This document shows positions 43,111-64,000 of a stretch of DNA of 64,000 nt, piece by piece. The stretch lies in contig CANXME010001999.1 of the NCBI GenBank assembly GCA_948144175.1, forward strand, positions 488,501 through 552,500, written 5' to 3'. A model generated the notes under the pieces. The model searched no databases. It saw only the letters and a program-made list of their open reading frames with translations, and was not told where the DNA came from. The translations under genes and the position numbers were made by a program. The stretch comes from Closterium sp. NIES-65. Its lineage: Eukaryota > Streptophyta > Zygnematophyceae > Desmidiales > Closteriaceae. Numbering within the stretch: the first letter of the stretch is position 1; each line of letters starts with the position of its first letter.

Positions 43111-43391
43111 TGTTATGAATGAACTTGCAGAGTGCGCAGTAAAACGAATATCGAGAATGATTGAGTACTGAATTACTGAATGACGATACAATGAGAAAGG
43201 TACGACTAAATAGGGGAAGTCCTAGCTAGGCGGAGAGGTTGGGCGAGGATGGCTCGGTGATGGTTGCGATTGGAGCGGAGGCGACTCGGGAGTGGTTCGG
43301 TGCGACGAAATAGGAAGGACAGGTTCGTCGCGTGACCCTCGGGATGGCCTCGCTAACGAGTGCCTCAGTAAGGATTCTGTAAATCCTTACA
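43111..43391 (-). repeat. LTR of the Ty3-like LARD (right)
   Basis: 281 bp, nearly the same as 37486-37766. Confidence 0.9.
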
Positions 43392-43396
43392 GTTCA

Positions 43397-43935
43397 TGTC
43401 TAAGAAAACATCATCAGCAGTGTTACTGCGTAAAAATGGCATTGGAATTTTAAGTACATATAAGGAGTACAATTAGCCCCAACGCGTACAACACTGTGCA
43501 CTGCACCGCGACCATTCTCTTCGCGCATTACCAGTCGTCGTTGCTCGTTACACAGCGCCGGCGTGCTATATGTAAAAACGTTCTTGCTGGGGGTCCTACA
43601 GCATCACATAGTACAACTCCCACTCTCAGAAAGTGTAGGCTCTGCCTGATATCCTCGACCAAAGACCACTCTGCATGCATCACCATTGGACACATTCCAT
43701 TCCACCACCCAACCTACTCCCAACCCAACCTCAGAATTCCAAGGTCCCAGCAGGGACTCCCCGCCTAGTTATGGGCTTTGCTATATTTTCCCCAACTTCT
43801 ATTTTGTCAGTTGACTGAAACACAGCTCCATTGCTGGTTTCGCGTATACGATTTTAAATCTCCCCTTGTGATGCGTGGCAAGAAAGTACCCTCAGATCCT
43901 TACTTCCTAATATCATTATGAAACATCATACACTT
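43397..43935. other. 3' flank of the PLAC8 gene, nothing recognised
   Basis: Short ORFs only. The host sequence here joined that ending at 37480 before the LARD inserted. Confidence 0.5.
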
Positions 43936-46900
43936 TCATGTATCACCTGTAGTAACCACTTCAGCACTGGCATGGGAAGCAATAGGTTGGGATTTCTCCA
44001 TAAATTGTTGAGGAGGAGGCGTCCTGTTCTGGTTTTCTCTGAAATCTGCACACCGCCAAGCATACGCACACACAAGACATAAGTCATGTAGGTTGAGAAT
44101 ACCCCCAACATGTAATGCAATCAAAACACGCTCGTCAATGGAGAGGGCCTCAGCCAGGGCTGTTGAGCCGGCACTCCTGGGAGATGGCGGAGAGCGAACC
44201 GCACTGGATAAGGCTAGAGGAATCACAGGGCACTCACCAGCATGTACCCCACAAGACGCAGGACACTCACCGATAGACAGGTCCCAGCCACGACTCTTAA
44301 GCTCTCAGTACTCCTGGGAGATCGCACAAATGCACAGCACCAGTGCAGGCTAGACGAATTGGGTTACGAGGCATGCGGCTGTATCAGCCTCAGAGGGGAA
44401 TCACCAAGCGACAGGTCCCAGCCACTGTTCTTAAGCTCTCAGTACTCCTGGGAGATGGCACAGAGCGCACAGCAGCAGTGCAGGCAAGAAGCAGCATCAG
44501 GTCCCCAGGCATGCGGGTGTTTTTGAGAATTCTCAAAAACTCCCTGCAACCTCATACACAGCACTCACCGATTGACAGGTCCCAGCCACGCCTGGTAAGC
44601 TCTCGGTACTCCTGGGCGATGGCGCAGAGCGCACAGCAGCAGTGCAGGCTAGGATTATCAGGTGAGGGTCATCAAGCATGTGCCAGTGCCAGCATTAGTA
44701 TTGCTCGCAGGACACTCACCAACGGACAGGTCCCAGCCGCGCTTGCTGAGCTCTCGGTACTCCTGGGAGATGGCGCAGAGTGCACAGCACCAGTGCACCC
44801 ATAGGTCCCCCCATGACTTTTCTGAAGTTTTTTTTCATCCCTCAGGCTCTCTAGGTATTTGAGGCGGCTCAGATGCTGTTTCGGCCTCACAGGACACTCA
44901 CCATTGGATAGGTGCCAGCCGCTCTCGGTACTCATGGGAGATGGCACAGAACGGACAGCACCAGTGCAGGCAGAAATCACCACACCAGGGCAGGCTATAA
45001 CATCAGGGTCACCACGCGTGTGCGTTTGCATCACCAACACTCACAGGACACTCACCAGTAGAGAGGTCCCAGCCTCGTCTGGTGAGCTCTCGGTATTCCT
45101 GGGAGACGGCACAGCACCAGTGCAGCAGCGTAGAGGAATCGGGTTACCAAGAATGTGCGTGTATCAGCCTCACTGACCACTCACCATTAGATAGGTCCCA
45201 GCCTCGCCTGGTGAGTTCTCGGTATTCCTGGGAGATGGCACAAAGCGGACAGCACCAGTGCATCCAGAGGTCTCCGCAGGGCTTTTCTGGAAGGTCGTAT
45301 CTGGCCCTTAGCGTTTCTCGGTACTCTGAGTATGGAGGGAGGGTGGGGGGAACGGAGGGAGGTTGGGAGGGAGCGCGGGATGCAAGTTCTGGATTTTTAT
45401 GTACCGCAGCAACCACTCTAGCTTCATTGGAATAACTTTCGAGAGTTCTTAAACGTTCTAGCCTTTTAAATTGAGTCAAACGCCACTTAGTCGCCTCAAG
45501 AGTAACCTCAAAAGGAAAGAGAGAGTGGGAGAGAAAGCACCTGTGGAAACGATACAGCCGTTGCAGCAGAGGCACTCGATGATGCACCAGAAGGTTTTAA
45601 ATTTGACTACAAAGGCCCTAGTAAACCTCAAGTCACCTCAAAAAGAAAAAACAGAGAGAGAGGGAGAGAGAGTGGGAGAGATAGTCGGAGAGGGAGTGGG
45701 AGAGAGAGTGGGAGAGAGAGTGGGAGAGAGAGTGGGAGAGAGAGTGGGAGAGAGAGTGGGAGAGAGAGTGGGAGAGAGAGTGGGAGAGAGGGGGCACCTG
45801 TGGAAACGATGCAGCCGTTGCAGCAGAGGCACTCAGCGATGCACCAGAAGGCGCAGATGTCACTTGCGTCTGCAATTCACAGGGCACAGAGGGGGTCTGA
45901 GATTCACAGGGCACAGAGGGGGTCTGAGATTCACAGAACATGAAGCAAGCATATCATGAGTCACTCGAACCGGGTCAAAGGATGATAACGAGTATATATA
46001 CAGCTAAGGCTTCACTTTTGAGACGTCTCAGAAGTTAACTTCTTTTACTTCTGAGACGTCTCGTCACAGAGGGGTCTGAGATTCGCAGGGCACAGAGGGA
46101 GTCTGAGATTCGCAGGGCACAGAGGGGGTCTGAGATTCGCAGGGCACAGAGGGGGTCTGAGATTCACAGAACACGAAGCAAGCGTATCATGAGTCACTCG
46201 TGCCGGGTCAAAGGATGATAACGAGTATATATACAGCTAAGGCTTCATTTTTGAGACGTCTCAGAAGTTAACTTCTTTTACAGAGGGGTCTGAGATTCAC
46301 AGAACACGAAGCATTGTATCACGAGTCACTTGTGCCAGGTCAAAGACACGGATTATAACGAGTATACAGCTAAGGATTCACCGTACGATCCACACAGCAA
46401 ACTTTTGAATCCTTCAGGATTTTTTTGTTCCTAAATCTCGAAAAACCCTGCATCTGCATCATACCCGTGGCAGGTCAGTGAGAATGATGATAACGAGTAC
46501 TTGTAATGCGTTACTCCGAGGCCCACGTCATTTTCTGAGCCTTCTGATACGTTTCTAGTGACTGCTACCGGCGCTACCACGAATAGTATCGCGCATTTTC
46601 GTCTCACATGGGCCCTTTTCATTTTCGTCTCACATAGGCCATTCTCATTTTCGTCTCACATAGTCCCTTCGCCTTTTCGTCTCACATAATCACTTCTCAT
46701 CTTCGTCTCACATAATTACTTCTCATTTTCGTCTCACATCGTCCTTTTTTCTTTTCTTTCCGCGATAGAGCATAATAGGTTGAAATAAAGGAAAGAAGAC
46801 TGAAACGCTGTTTGCCTACCTTGTTTGCCTGCGTCCACGAAGTTAGCGACTCGGCCAACGGCTAGACAGGGACACCAAAGGACGAGACAGCCTGTAACAT

Positions 46901-47066
46901 GGACGCAGGGCGAAGAATAAAAAGGAGATTGATTTTGACGAAAAAAAACATAAACTGCTTCATGTCCTCACGAAAAAACGGAAAAGTTACATGAATTCAT
47001 ATCTTCGAAACAGCCGCACCAGCCAGAGGTCCATTGACCCAACTCAGGGTAATTGCCTTCCGCCAT
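43936..47066 (-). CDS. PLAC8-family cysteine-rich protein, 4 exons
   Basis: Exons: 47066-46991, 45869-45798, 45325-45185, 44045-43936; all introns GT-AG, phase 1 at each junction, 132 residues. The start codon gives [20 protein letters not shown], a typical PLAC8 opening (WTSGLFDCF in plants). Then come [36 protein letters not shown], and [20 protein letters not shown], the second Cys motif (CALCQEYRELKNRG in plants). The C-terminus is a short Pro/Gln tail. Plant members (PCR, CNR, MCA-like) are small membrane proteins tied to metal efflux, calcium influx or organ size. The hydrophobic stretch between the two Cys motifs is much shorter than usual, so membrane insertion is uncertain. The gene lies just downstream of the carrier gene on the same strand (471 bases between stop and ATG). 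Exon 3 has about seven partial copies in intron 3. Confidence 0.85.
44120..45130 (-). repeat. about seven copies of PLAC8 exon 3 end with donor
   Basis: The segment coding [17 protein letters not shown] followed by GTGAGT recurs at about 45060-45115, 44895-44960, 44705-44815 (longest, from [12 protein letters not shown]), 44565-44640, 44405-44470, 44265-44335 and 44150-44225. Several carry TGA in place of CGA (EY then stop). A 22-bp perfect palindrome, GTTTTTGAGAATTCTCAAAA plus 2 bases (44519-44540), lies between two copies. Confidence 0.88.
45540..45795 (-). repeat. copy of PLAC8 exon 2 end and GAGTGGGAGA array
   Basis: 45540-45590 (minus) repeats the segment coding [17 protein letters not shown] with its donor. 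45660-45790 is a 12-bp GAGTGGGAGAGA array. Its minus strand, CTCTCTCCCACT, follows directly from the intron start after exon 2. Confidence 0.85.
45875..46385. repeat. three ~200-bp units with ACGT-type palindromes in PLAC8 intron 1
   Basis: Units start with GAGATTCACAGGGCACAGAG repeats (29 bp) and continue through CATATCATGAGTCACTCG and GATAACGAGTATATATACAG. The palindrome TTTTGAGACGTCTCAGAAG and its mirror (near 46012-46031, 46053-46068, 46249-46268) lie at the unit junctions. Confidence 0.82.
46595..46745. repeat. ~30-bp minisatellite in PLAC8 intron 1
   Basis: Six units of CATTTTCGTCTCACATA with variable 12-13-base ends. Confidence 0.85.
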
Positions 47067-47537
47067 GTCGTCCAAGTGAAAGTCACGCTTCAAGAAGTTA
47101 TCGAACGTAGCGAACAAACTAAGACTTTTTCCCGAAAATGGTAAGGTGTGCAAATATGGCAGGTGCATGTGGAACTAGGTAGTGCAGGCAGGGTATGAGG
47201 TGAGGGGGAGTCGAGTGTGGGGTGATGAGTGGGGGGAGGGCATCGAGTGTGGGTCGACGTGAGGTGTCGCTTCGGGAAGGAATCGCGCCACGGCACAATG
47301 GAATCTTGCAAACCGTTGTTGCTTCGGGTTTGGCTTGGTGACGCTTGATAGGCTTAGACAGGTTTGGTTTGGGTATGCTTTGGGTAAACTTCCGGCTTGG
47401 GTGTTAACGGGGATTTAATTCTGATACACAAGAGAAACTACTAAACAACAAAAGAATATACGGTAAACCAGTATATTATTATAAAAAATGCTTCTCACAT
47501 GGTGTTATATTATGCACAATGAGCAGTAAATGCCACT
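47067..47537 (-). other. 3' flank of the carrier gene and 5' flank of PLAC8
   Basis: The part near 47430-47465 resembles 20840-20885 behind the carrier half of the chimera. The PLAC8 promoter must lie here. I see no clear TATA box. Confidence 0.45.
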
Positions 47538-57631
<10,094 letters not shown>

Positions 57632-58293
57632 GGCCGGACTGGAAGAATCCCTAGACAACCGACCCGCAAAAGAAAAATATTCGCCAAAAAAAAAACTATT
57701 GTTATTCGAAGAAACTGTCACTAATGCAGATGGAAGAAACGACACTACCAAAGGTATCTGAAGCGCTTAAAGTTGATCGCAATACACACTCGCGAAACAA
57801 GGCAGGTGCAGCCGCGAGCCACAGGCAAGCGGCGAGTGGAGGGCTGACAAGGGATATAGCAGGCCCGCAAACAACGGCTAGTGGAAGCAGGGGTGGACTA
57901 ATATGGTTCATCCGAGCCTTGGTGGGCGCAAACCCACCAGGTGCCTCTCCCCACCAGGATGCGCGAGCTGGCGGAAGCTTTCTGCCCGGGGCAAAAAAAA
58001 CTATTCCCCATCGCGACCAGCATGCCGTTCGGGAGCCTCAACCCTAAAATTTTAGGGTTGATGCCTCCCGAACCGCATGCCTTTCGAGGGGGCTTTAGAT
58101 TTTTCTTGCCCGCGGGCAGCCCGCTTCCGCGAGCACGCGGAGGCCTTGTGGTAATGTGATCTCCTGACATGACAACCTTGAGGGTGCAGATGCGCATTTA
58201 TTTCTATTGGTCGGGTAAAGATTCTTCAATGACACACCAGTTTGCGATGTTGATTTCCTTCGCAAGAGTTACCATTTCTTCGTAGAAGCATTT
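57632..58293 (-). promoter_or_regulatory. 5' flank of the carrier gene with telobox palindrome
   Basis: 58035-58073 is a near-palindrome with AACCCTAAA facing TTTAGGGTT, the plant telobox and its reverse. Teloboxes occur in promoters of housekeeping and mitochondrial genes in plants, but whether this one acts here is unknown. A similar inverted pair lies at about 60618-60663. Confidence 0.4.
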
Positions 58294-59680
58294 AGGACGT
58301 GTGAGATTTTTTATGGAGTTCGTAATCAGGGTCGAACTTTTAGTGGTTACCCTTTTCGCCAATGTTCGCTAACCGCCTCGCCGAAGTCGAAACAAATTCC
58401 CCGTTTGGGAAGTGCGAACCCTCATTTGTGAACTTGATACAGAAAAATTCGTGAACTTGCACAAACACAAAGATCCAAACGTGTGTGGTGTCAGGCACGT
58501 ACGAGGTTTCAGCGAACCTCGCGACTCGTTCGTGCGCCAATGAGATCACAACCAAGACACAGCGCATTGCTGAACTCGCTATGGCCACCACGTGGCACAA
58601 TTCGTGCCACGATGGCTAGTCGTGCGCGCGTCTCTCCCAGCGCACACAGATGTGAAGTTGAGCTGGAGGTCTAGGGCTCACTTTTTTTAGCAGCGCTCCG
58701 GTGACGTGTCGCGCTGTGGTGTGCTTGAAACCGGGTAACCTACAGTCTCCAATTGCGGCTCGGTTCCCCCTCTGTAAATTCGAACTTGCAAATTCGCACC
58801 TTGGTGTGTGATTGTGAGTATTCAAGAATTTGCACTCGCGGTGCGAACCTTGCCACATCTCAAAATCGATTCAAGTTCAGGTTATAAAACCCTGCTTAAA
58901 TCGAGTAAAAAACGTGAACTTTCATAAACCCTTGTTTCACACACGACGTGTGAATTTGCAAGTTCGAATTTACAGAGGGGGAACCGAGCCGCAATTGGAG
59001 ACTGTAGGTTACCCGGTTTCAAGCACACCACAGCGCGACACGTCACCGGAGCGCTGCTAAAAAAGGTGACCCCTAGACCTCCAGCTCAACTTCACATCTG
59101 TGGCAGTTGTGCACGATACAAATATCGGCGAGATTAACAAATTTCCAAGTCAGCATCTCACAATGACTCTCATTCAGCTCGTGCGTTTCCTGGGGATTGT
59201 GCTTCAAGGCTACCTGCGATGCCTCGTACTTCCAATGCTCACTGCCATTGGTGCGGCCATCCCCAGGCTCGTCGCTGCCTTCACTCTGCGATGTCAAGAA
59301 TGTTGGCGGGATTTCATGGCCCCATCGTGTGCGCTGGGAGAGACGCGCGCACGACTAGCCATCGTGGCACGAATTGTGCCACGTGGTGGCCATAGCGAGT
59401 TCAACAATGCGCTGTGTCTTAGTTGTGATCTCATTGGCGCACGAATGAGTCGCGAGGTTCGCTGAAACCTCGTACGTGCCTGACACCACACACGTTTGGA
59501 TCTTTGTGTTTGTGCAAGTTCACGAATTTTTCTGTATCAAGTTCACAAATGAGGGTTCGCACTTCCCAAACGGGGAATTTGTTTCGACTTCGGCGAGGCG
59601 GTTAGCGAACATTGGCGAAAAGGGTAACCACCAAAAGTTCGACCCTGATTACGAACTCCATAAAAATTCTCACACGTCCT
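58294..59680. mobile_element. 1.4-kb foldback with ~520-bp inverted arms
   Basis: 58294-58813 and 58936-59680 are inverted copies with few differences. The central loop is about 120 bases. The right arm holds an extra block of about 225 bases (about 59101-59330) between CACATCTGTG and TGTGCGCTGG. No transposase is seen. It could be a foldback transposon or an inverted duplication. Transcripts would form a long hairpin. Confidence 0.85.
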
Positions 59681-61883
59681 TACTGGTTCATCAAATCCTT
59701 CCGCCCACATCAATTTGGGTAGAAACTTGAAAGGCCCTTTCCCTTAGATATTTGCATTTCCGAGGAGCTTGGAGTGGTGTTTCTGTGCCTGGGGCTTGGG
59801 ATCGGTCGATCGGACGGTTCTGGTGGATGCGACGTGCGTGAATGACCTTGAACCAAAGCGCATCATGAGGCGACACTCGTCAGATTGGTAACGCTGGATT
59901 CGCATAACTCGTCAAGCTCTCAATTCTCAAGCTAGAATCAATGAAACCGCAAGGGCGTATTTGCTGAAACTCTGCTTTTCATTTCCGTCCCTTGCTTTGC
60001 TGGTCAGTAGCAACTGCCCACCTACACCTGGTGGCGTCAAGTTGTGCTTCGGACCCATTCATGATGTACGGTTCAGCTAGTTTCCTCGCGTTTCATCACG
60101 GTTTTCATGGCTCATCACGGTTCTTGGGGGTTCCTTCCAGAACGCAAAACAACAAATCAAACCTGTGTGCAGCTTACGCAAAACAACAAATCAGTCCTGC
60201 GTACGGTCTAGACCTTCGAGAACATCCCTCCCACCCAATTCCCAACGTCACTCATTGTCTCTCCTCTCTCGTCATCCTCCCACCATTCATCATCCTTTTT
60301 ATCAATTGTCTTGATTGGGTGTTTTTCCAAGGGGAAAGATCATACAAGGGCCGAACAGTGCCAAGGAGGTGTTCGAACAAGGGCCGAGAGGCCCGAAACT
60401 AACCAAACCACTGCTCTACAAGGCATTTGCAGAGAGATATCATTTGATGAACGAATATTTGTTAAAATTTTGCTTTTTTCTCGCGCGTCATTTTTCATGA
60501 AAATGCTTACTGATTCATCACCTTCCACCCAGTAGCGTCGTTTAGCATGCCAGAAACACTTAGGGTAGTAAAAAAAACTAAAACCCCAAGGGGAACCTGT
60601 ATGCATTTTCGGGATGGATCAACCCTAAAAACGGGAACCTTCGTTGTGTTTAGGGTTGATGCCTCCCTAGTCGCATCCATTTCAAATGGGTATTTTTTTT
60701 TTCTGCGCGTTTCCGATCAGGGAGTGATATTTATCACCCATAATGAATTTGTTTTTGGACTCACAAATTAACACAGAAGAACGCGATGTGCGCGTAGTAG
60801 TAGACGGCGGTCGTAACCATTGTTTTAATAAGCTGGACACAAATTTTGGTGCTGGTAAAATTTCTCTTTAAGTCACGGCTCGGCTTGTTCGCCTAGCCTC
60901 TTGGGCAGCTCGGGGTCGAAAATCCTACGGTCGAGATTTTCTGGCCCTACTTCGGTCATTCCTCTGGCACTCTTCGGCCCCAGTTTGATCATTTCCCTTT
61001 GTCCAAGCAGCTCGTCCCTACCACTCCCATACCAACCCAAACCAACTAGACTGGACTGGACACCCTCCCATCACTGCTTGCCACCTCCTAAAATATTTGC
61101 CACATCCCAAAATATCGACTACATTATCTCTTGATCGAGTGCGACGGCATTTACGTTTCCAGGCGTCGATTTGAACTTGCTCCCCTGACGTGATCGCTGT
61201 GTCAGTCCTAACTTATAGACATTTCCCTGTTCTGTTTGGTCATGACTCATCAAATCGCCTGCTAAGCTCAAGCTGTTTCATATGGACGTACAAAGGTATG
61301 TAACTCTTACCCGCGATAAAAAAAAAAAAACTTATCTCGCGCTTTGTTGCGACGATTTATCTTCCTAGGATACCCCTTGTGCTCAAAATGAATAACGGCG
61401 ATGAACAAAAACTAGAACTATGCTGCATTGTCGCCTTTTTTATTTAGTTACATCTATTTATGTGTTTATTGAGCGCTTAGCTTGTTTTCGTGCCGTGAAG
61501 TGTGCTGGAGACAGAAATTGAAGCGAACACCAACAAGGCCTAATGCAAGCCACCGACGAATGTTATTGTTACCATTGCAATGCAGTAATGCCAAGTTAGT
61601 TTGTGAAGAAAGAATGAAACGAATTAAAACGAAAAAAATTGTATTTTGTAGGGAGTGAAAGTCTCATGTCAATCGGCGCTCTTCGTTTGCTGCTGGTTGC
61701 ACAAACGTTACATCTTTCTCTTCTTGAGCCGACTAAAAACTCGACGAGAATTTTGAGTCGACTAAAAAATGACGACATCTCTCCCTTCTATTCAACAAGT
61801 TCTCCGCAAATCATTTACACTATCTTTTGTTCTTCTGCCCAGATCTCGCGAGAGATTCGCGCGGCTGTTGGCGGGGGACGCGG
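59681..61883. other. intergenic, little recognised
   Basis: Only short ORFs. 60618-60663 has an inverted telobox pair like 58035-58073. 61735-61765 has two GAGTCGACTAAAA-type half-palindromes. I found no coding exon with known similarity. Confidence 0.45.
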
Positions 61884-63132
61884 ATGGCGCGCAGCAGCTC
61901 GGCGCGCAGCAGCAGGGGGGGGGGTGGGGAGTCGTCCAGGGACGGCAATGACAGCACGGATCCGCTTCTGCTGTCTATCCTGACGTGGCACCAGGACATC
62001 ACGTACGCGGTAAGAACAGGGCGGAAAGTCGAGCTGAGCTTCGAAGATCCGTTTATTCTCTTCCGAGACTGGCATTCATTATCGTCACAGCAGATGAAAA
62101 AAAAACTTGTTCCAAATACTACTCATCGGCTTTTCACTGAAAGTCCACCGATCCAATCTGTTCTTCCCCCTTCCCTCCCTCTCTCCCATTTCGTCTTCCC
62201 TTAAGTCTCTCCCATCCCTGTCCTCATTCGGCCGTGCAGTTGCATCATCCTCCCATTTCTCCCTTTCCCTTTCTCCCTAAAAAGATTGCCGCAAGACTCC
62301 CTTCCTCCCCCCTCAACCCCCCCTCCCCTCCCTTCTCATCCTTCCCTTCTCATCCTTCTCCTCCTCCCCTCCCCCCCTTCCACCTCCCTCTCCCCCTCTT
62401 CCCCCAGCTCTGCACGTACACAGACGAGCTCTGCCAGCAGCATAGGAATGCCGAGGCTGGGAACGCTGCGGCTGGGAGTGCCGAGGCTGGGAATGCCGAG
62501 GCTGGGAGTGCCGAAGCTGGGAATACGGAGGAAGCAGGGGCGACAGACAAAGCAGCAGCGGTGACAGAAGAGGGCGGAGGCGAAGCGGACCGCCAGGGTT
62601 CGATTCCTGCCGTCGTCAAAGCAGCAGTTTTGGCGGAACTACAGAGTAACGGGTATCTCAAGGCATTCCAGGCGCTTATATCCGAGGGTCAAGGTCTGGT
62701 TGAGCAGGCGCGGGGGAACTTGGGGGAGCGGGCGGAGGGGGAAGGATCGGGGGAGGGGGAAGGAACGGGGGCGGGGGAGAAGCGAGGGAAGTTGATAGCG
62801 GAGGGGGGCTGGCGGGGGGAGTTGGCGCTTCCGCTGCTGGATATGTTCGGAACGGTGCATAGGCTGAAAGGGAGGGTGGCGGAGTGGGTGGGGGGGTGCG
62901 AGCGGGCGGGGGAAAGCGGGAAGGGAAGCGGGGAAGCGAGCGGGAAGGCATCGGGGGAGGCGAGTGAGGGGGCGGGGGAGGCGGAGGGGGAGGGGGAGCG
63001 GGCGTGGGAGCAGTTGGAGGAGGAGGTAGCAGCGGCAGCCATGGCCGCATTGCAGGCGGGCAGGGATGAGATTATGGCTGAGGTCAGAGCCGTGGCGGCG
63101 GAATGCACTCAACTGCAGGGTGAAGCGGGCGG
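61884..63132 (+). CDS. unidentified gene, first two exons; continues beyond the window
   Basis: Exon 1 is 61884-62009 (ATG, Ser/Arg/Gly-rich start, then DPLLLSILTWHQDITYA, GTAAGA donor). Exon 2 is 62408-63132 (acceptor TTCCCCCAG; LCTYTDELCQQHR, low-complexity Ala/Glu/Gly segments, AVLAELQSNGYLKAFQALIS, MAALQAGRDEIMAEVRAVAAECTQLQ; GTGAGT donor). Phase is kept. The Leu/Ala/Glu-rich parts suggest helices or coiled coil. No family is recognised. Partial copies of the exon 2 end follow. Confidence 0.5.
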
Positions 63133-63189
63133 GTGAGTGGCTGAGGGATTGGGGGTTGAGAGATTGGGTGGGTGGGGGAAGAGTGGCGG

Positions 63190-63700
63190 GCGGGTGAGTT
63201 AGAGCCGTGGCAGCGCTGCAGGCGGGCAGGGATGAGATCATGGGGAGGTCAGAGCCGTGGCGGCCGAATGCACACAGCTGCAGGGCGAGGCGGGCGGGTG
63301 AGTATGCTTTGCCCTTGTGACTGGTGTCTAGGCATCAATAGGGCGCTCTGAGCGATGGCCGCGCTGCAGGCTGGGAGAGACGAGATAATGGCGGAGACCA
63401 GGGCCATAGCGGCGGAATGCACTCAGCTGCAAGCTATGGCGTGCGGTTGATTGATGGGGGAGGGGAGGAGGGGGGGTTAGCGGGCAGGTGCGTGTGGTTT
63501 GGCTTTGAAGCGGGTGAGTTTAGGCTGCGGAGGGATAAACGGCTGCGGAGGGATAAACGGTTGTTTGGTTTGGCGGTCAGAGCGATGGCAGCGCTGCAAG
63601 CGGGCAGGGATGAGATGAGATAATGGCGGAAATCCGAGCCGTCACCCGTGGCGGCGGAATGCACTCAGCTGCGAGCTGTGGCGGGCGGGTGAGTGGTACA
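63190..63700 (+). repeat. three copies of the preceding exon end with donor
   Basis: The segment coding MAALQAGRDEIMAE..RAVAAECTQLQ recurs at about 63205-63305, 63353-63440 and 63580-63695; the first and third end in GGCGGGTGAGT. This is the same exon-edge copying as in the other genes, here on the plus strand. Confidence 0.85.
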
Positions 63701-63764
63701 GCAGCAAGGCAGACACGGGGAGCGCCAAGTGTCTCCACCTCTCCGTCTGCCCACTCTCCTTCCC

Positions 63765-64000
63765 GTCCCATCCCATCCCATCTCATCCCATCCCATCCCA
63801 TCCCATCCCATCCCATCCCATCCCATCCCATCCCATCCCATCCCATCCCATCCCATCCCATCCCATCCCATCCCATCCCATCCCATCCCATCCCATCCCA
63901 TCCCTTCCCATCCCATCCCATCCCTTCCCATCCCATCTCATCCCATCCCATCCCATCCCATCCCATCCCATCCCATCCCATCCCATCCCATCCCATCCCA
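63765..64000. repeat. (ATCCC)n microsatellite
   Basis: About 46 units of CATCC with rare CTTCC and CATCT variants, running to the window edge. Confidence 0.97.

Larger units (their letters stand above)
37486..43391 (-). mobile_element. large non-coding LTR element (Ty3-like LARD) with a nested copia
   Basis: LTRs at 37486-37766 and 43111-43391 are both 281 bp with about three differences. The target-site duplication is GTTCA (37481-37485 and 43392-43396). The primer-site sequence (CTGATACCA, read on plus) abuts the right LTR, so the element points to the minus strand. LTR ends (TGTAAGGATT..AACA) resemble those of the Ty3 element at 11339. The interior has no recognisable gag or pol. It therefore looks non-autonomous, and relatively young. 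Confidence 0.88.

Overview
The window looks like nuclear DNA of a streptophyte, most likely a charophyte green alga or an early-diverging land plant. The grounds are a plant-type xylulokinase, an AP2 domain, a plant-type PLAC8 protein, GT-AG introns, and Ty1/copia and Ty3 elements with plant-style initiator-Met primer sites. A repeat-rich zygnematophyte would fit; I cannot fix the genus. Gene density is low and most of the DNA is repeats.

Host genes: (1) 391-10217, minus, a complete xylulokinase gene in 11 exons. (2) 17063-19635, plus, a Ulp1-like (C48) fold joined to an AP2 domain. (3) 21477-28020, minus, a chimeric pseudogene: the 5' half of xylulokinase joined to the 3' half of an SLC25A38-type carrier. 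(4) 29398-37258, minus, an F-box/LRR-like gene split by a copia element. (5) 43936-47066, minus, a PLAC8 gene in 4 exons. (6) 47538-57631, minus, an SLC25A38-type mitochondrial carrier in 8 exons, with a 6.2-kb intron holding a 65-bp satellite and a hAT transposon. (7) 61884 to beyond 63132, plus, an unidentified gene that runs off the window. I assembled the exon chains of 1, 5 and 6 by hand; reading phase is kept at every junction and the products match their families.

Mobile DNA: a young Ty3 chromovirus (11339-16855), a young Ty1/copia (30288-36888), a large non-coding Ty3-like LTR element (37486-43391) with a short copia derivative nested in it (38172-39635), a solo copia LTR (29178-29306), a hAT-type non-autonomous element (7423-8627), a near-autonomous hAT (52418-55267), and a 1.4-kb foldback (58294-59680). 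Most have exact target-site duplications, given under each entry.

Two patterns run through the window. First, nearly every exon is accompanied in the adjacent intron by partial copies of its own edge, often with the splice site and often expanded into minisatellites. Second, a family of perfect short palindromes, TTTTGAG-NNNN-CTCAAAA (NNNN = TCGA, AATT, GCGC or ACGT), repeatedly sits between the two copies of a short direct duplication of local sequence, or once per unit in larger arrays. I regard this palindrome-duplication association as the most likely undescribed system here. The chimera, lying between the two complete genes on the same strand, is what a tandem duplication with one breakpoint in each gene would leave.
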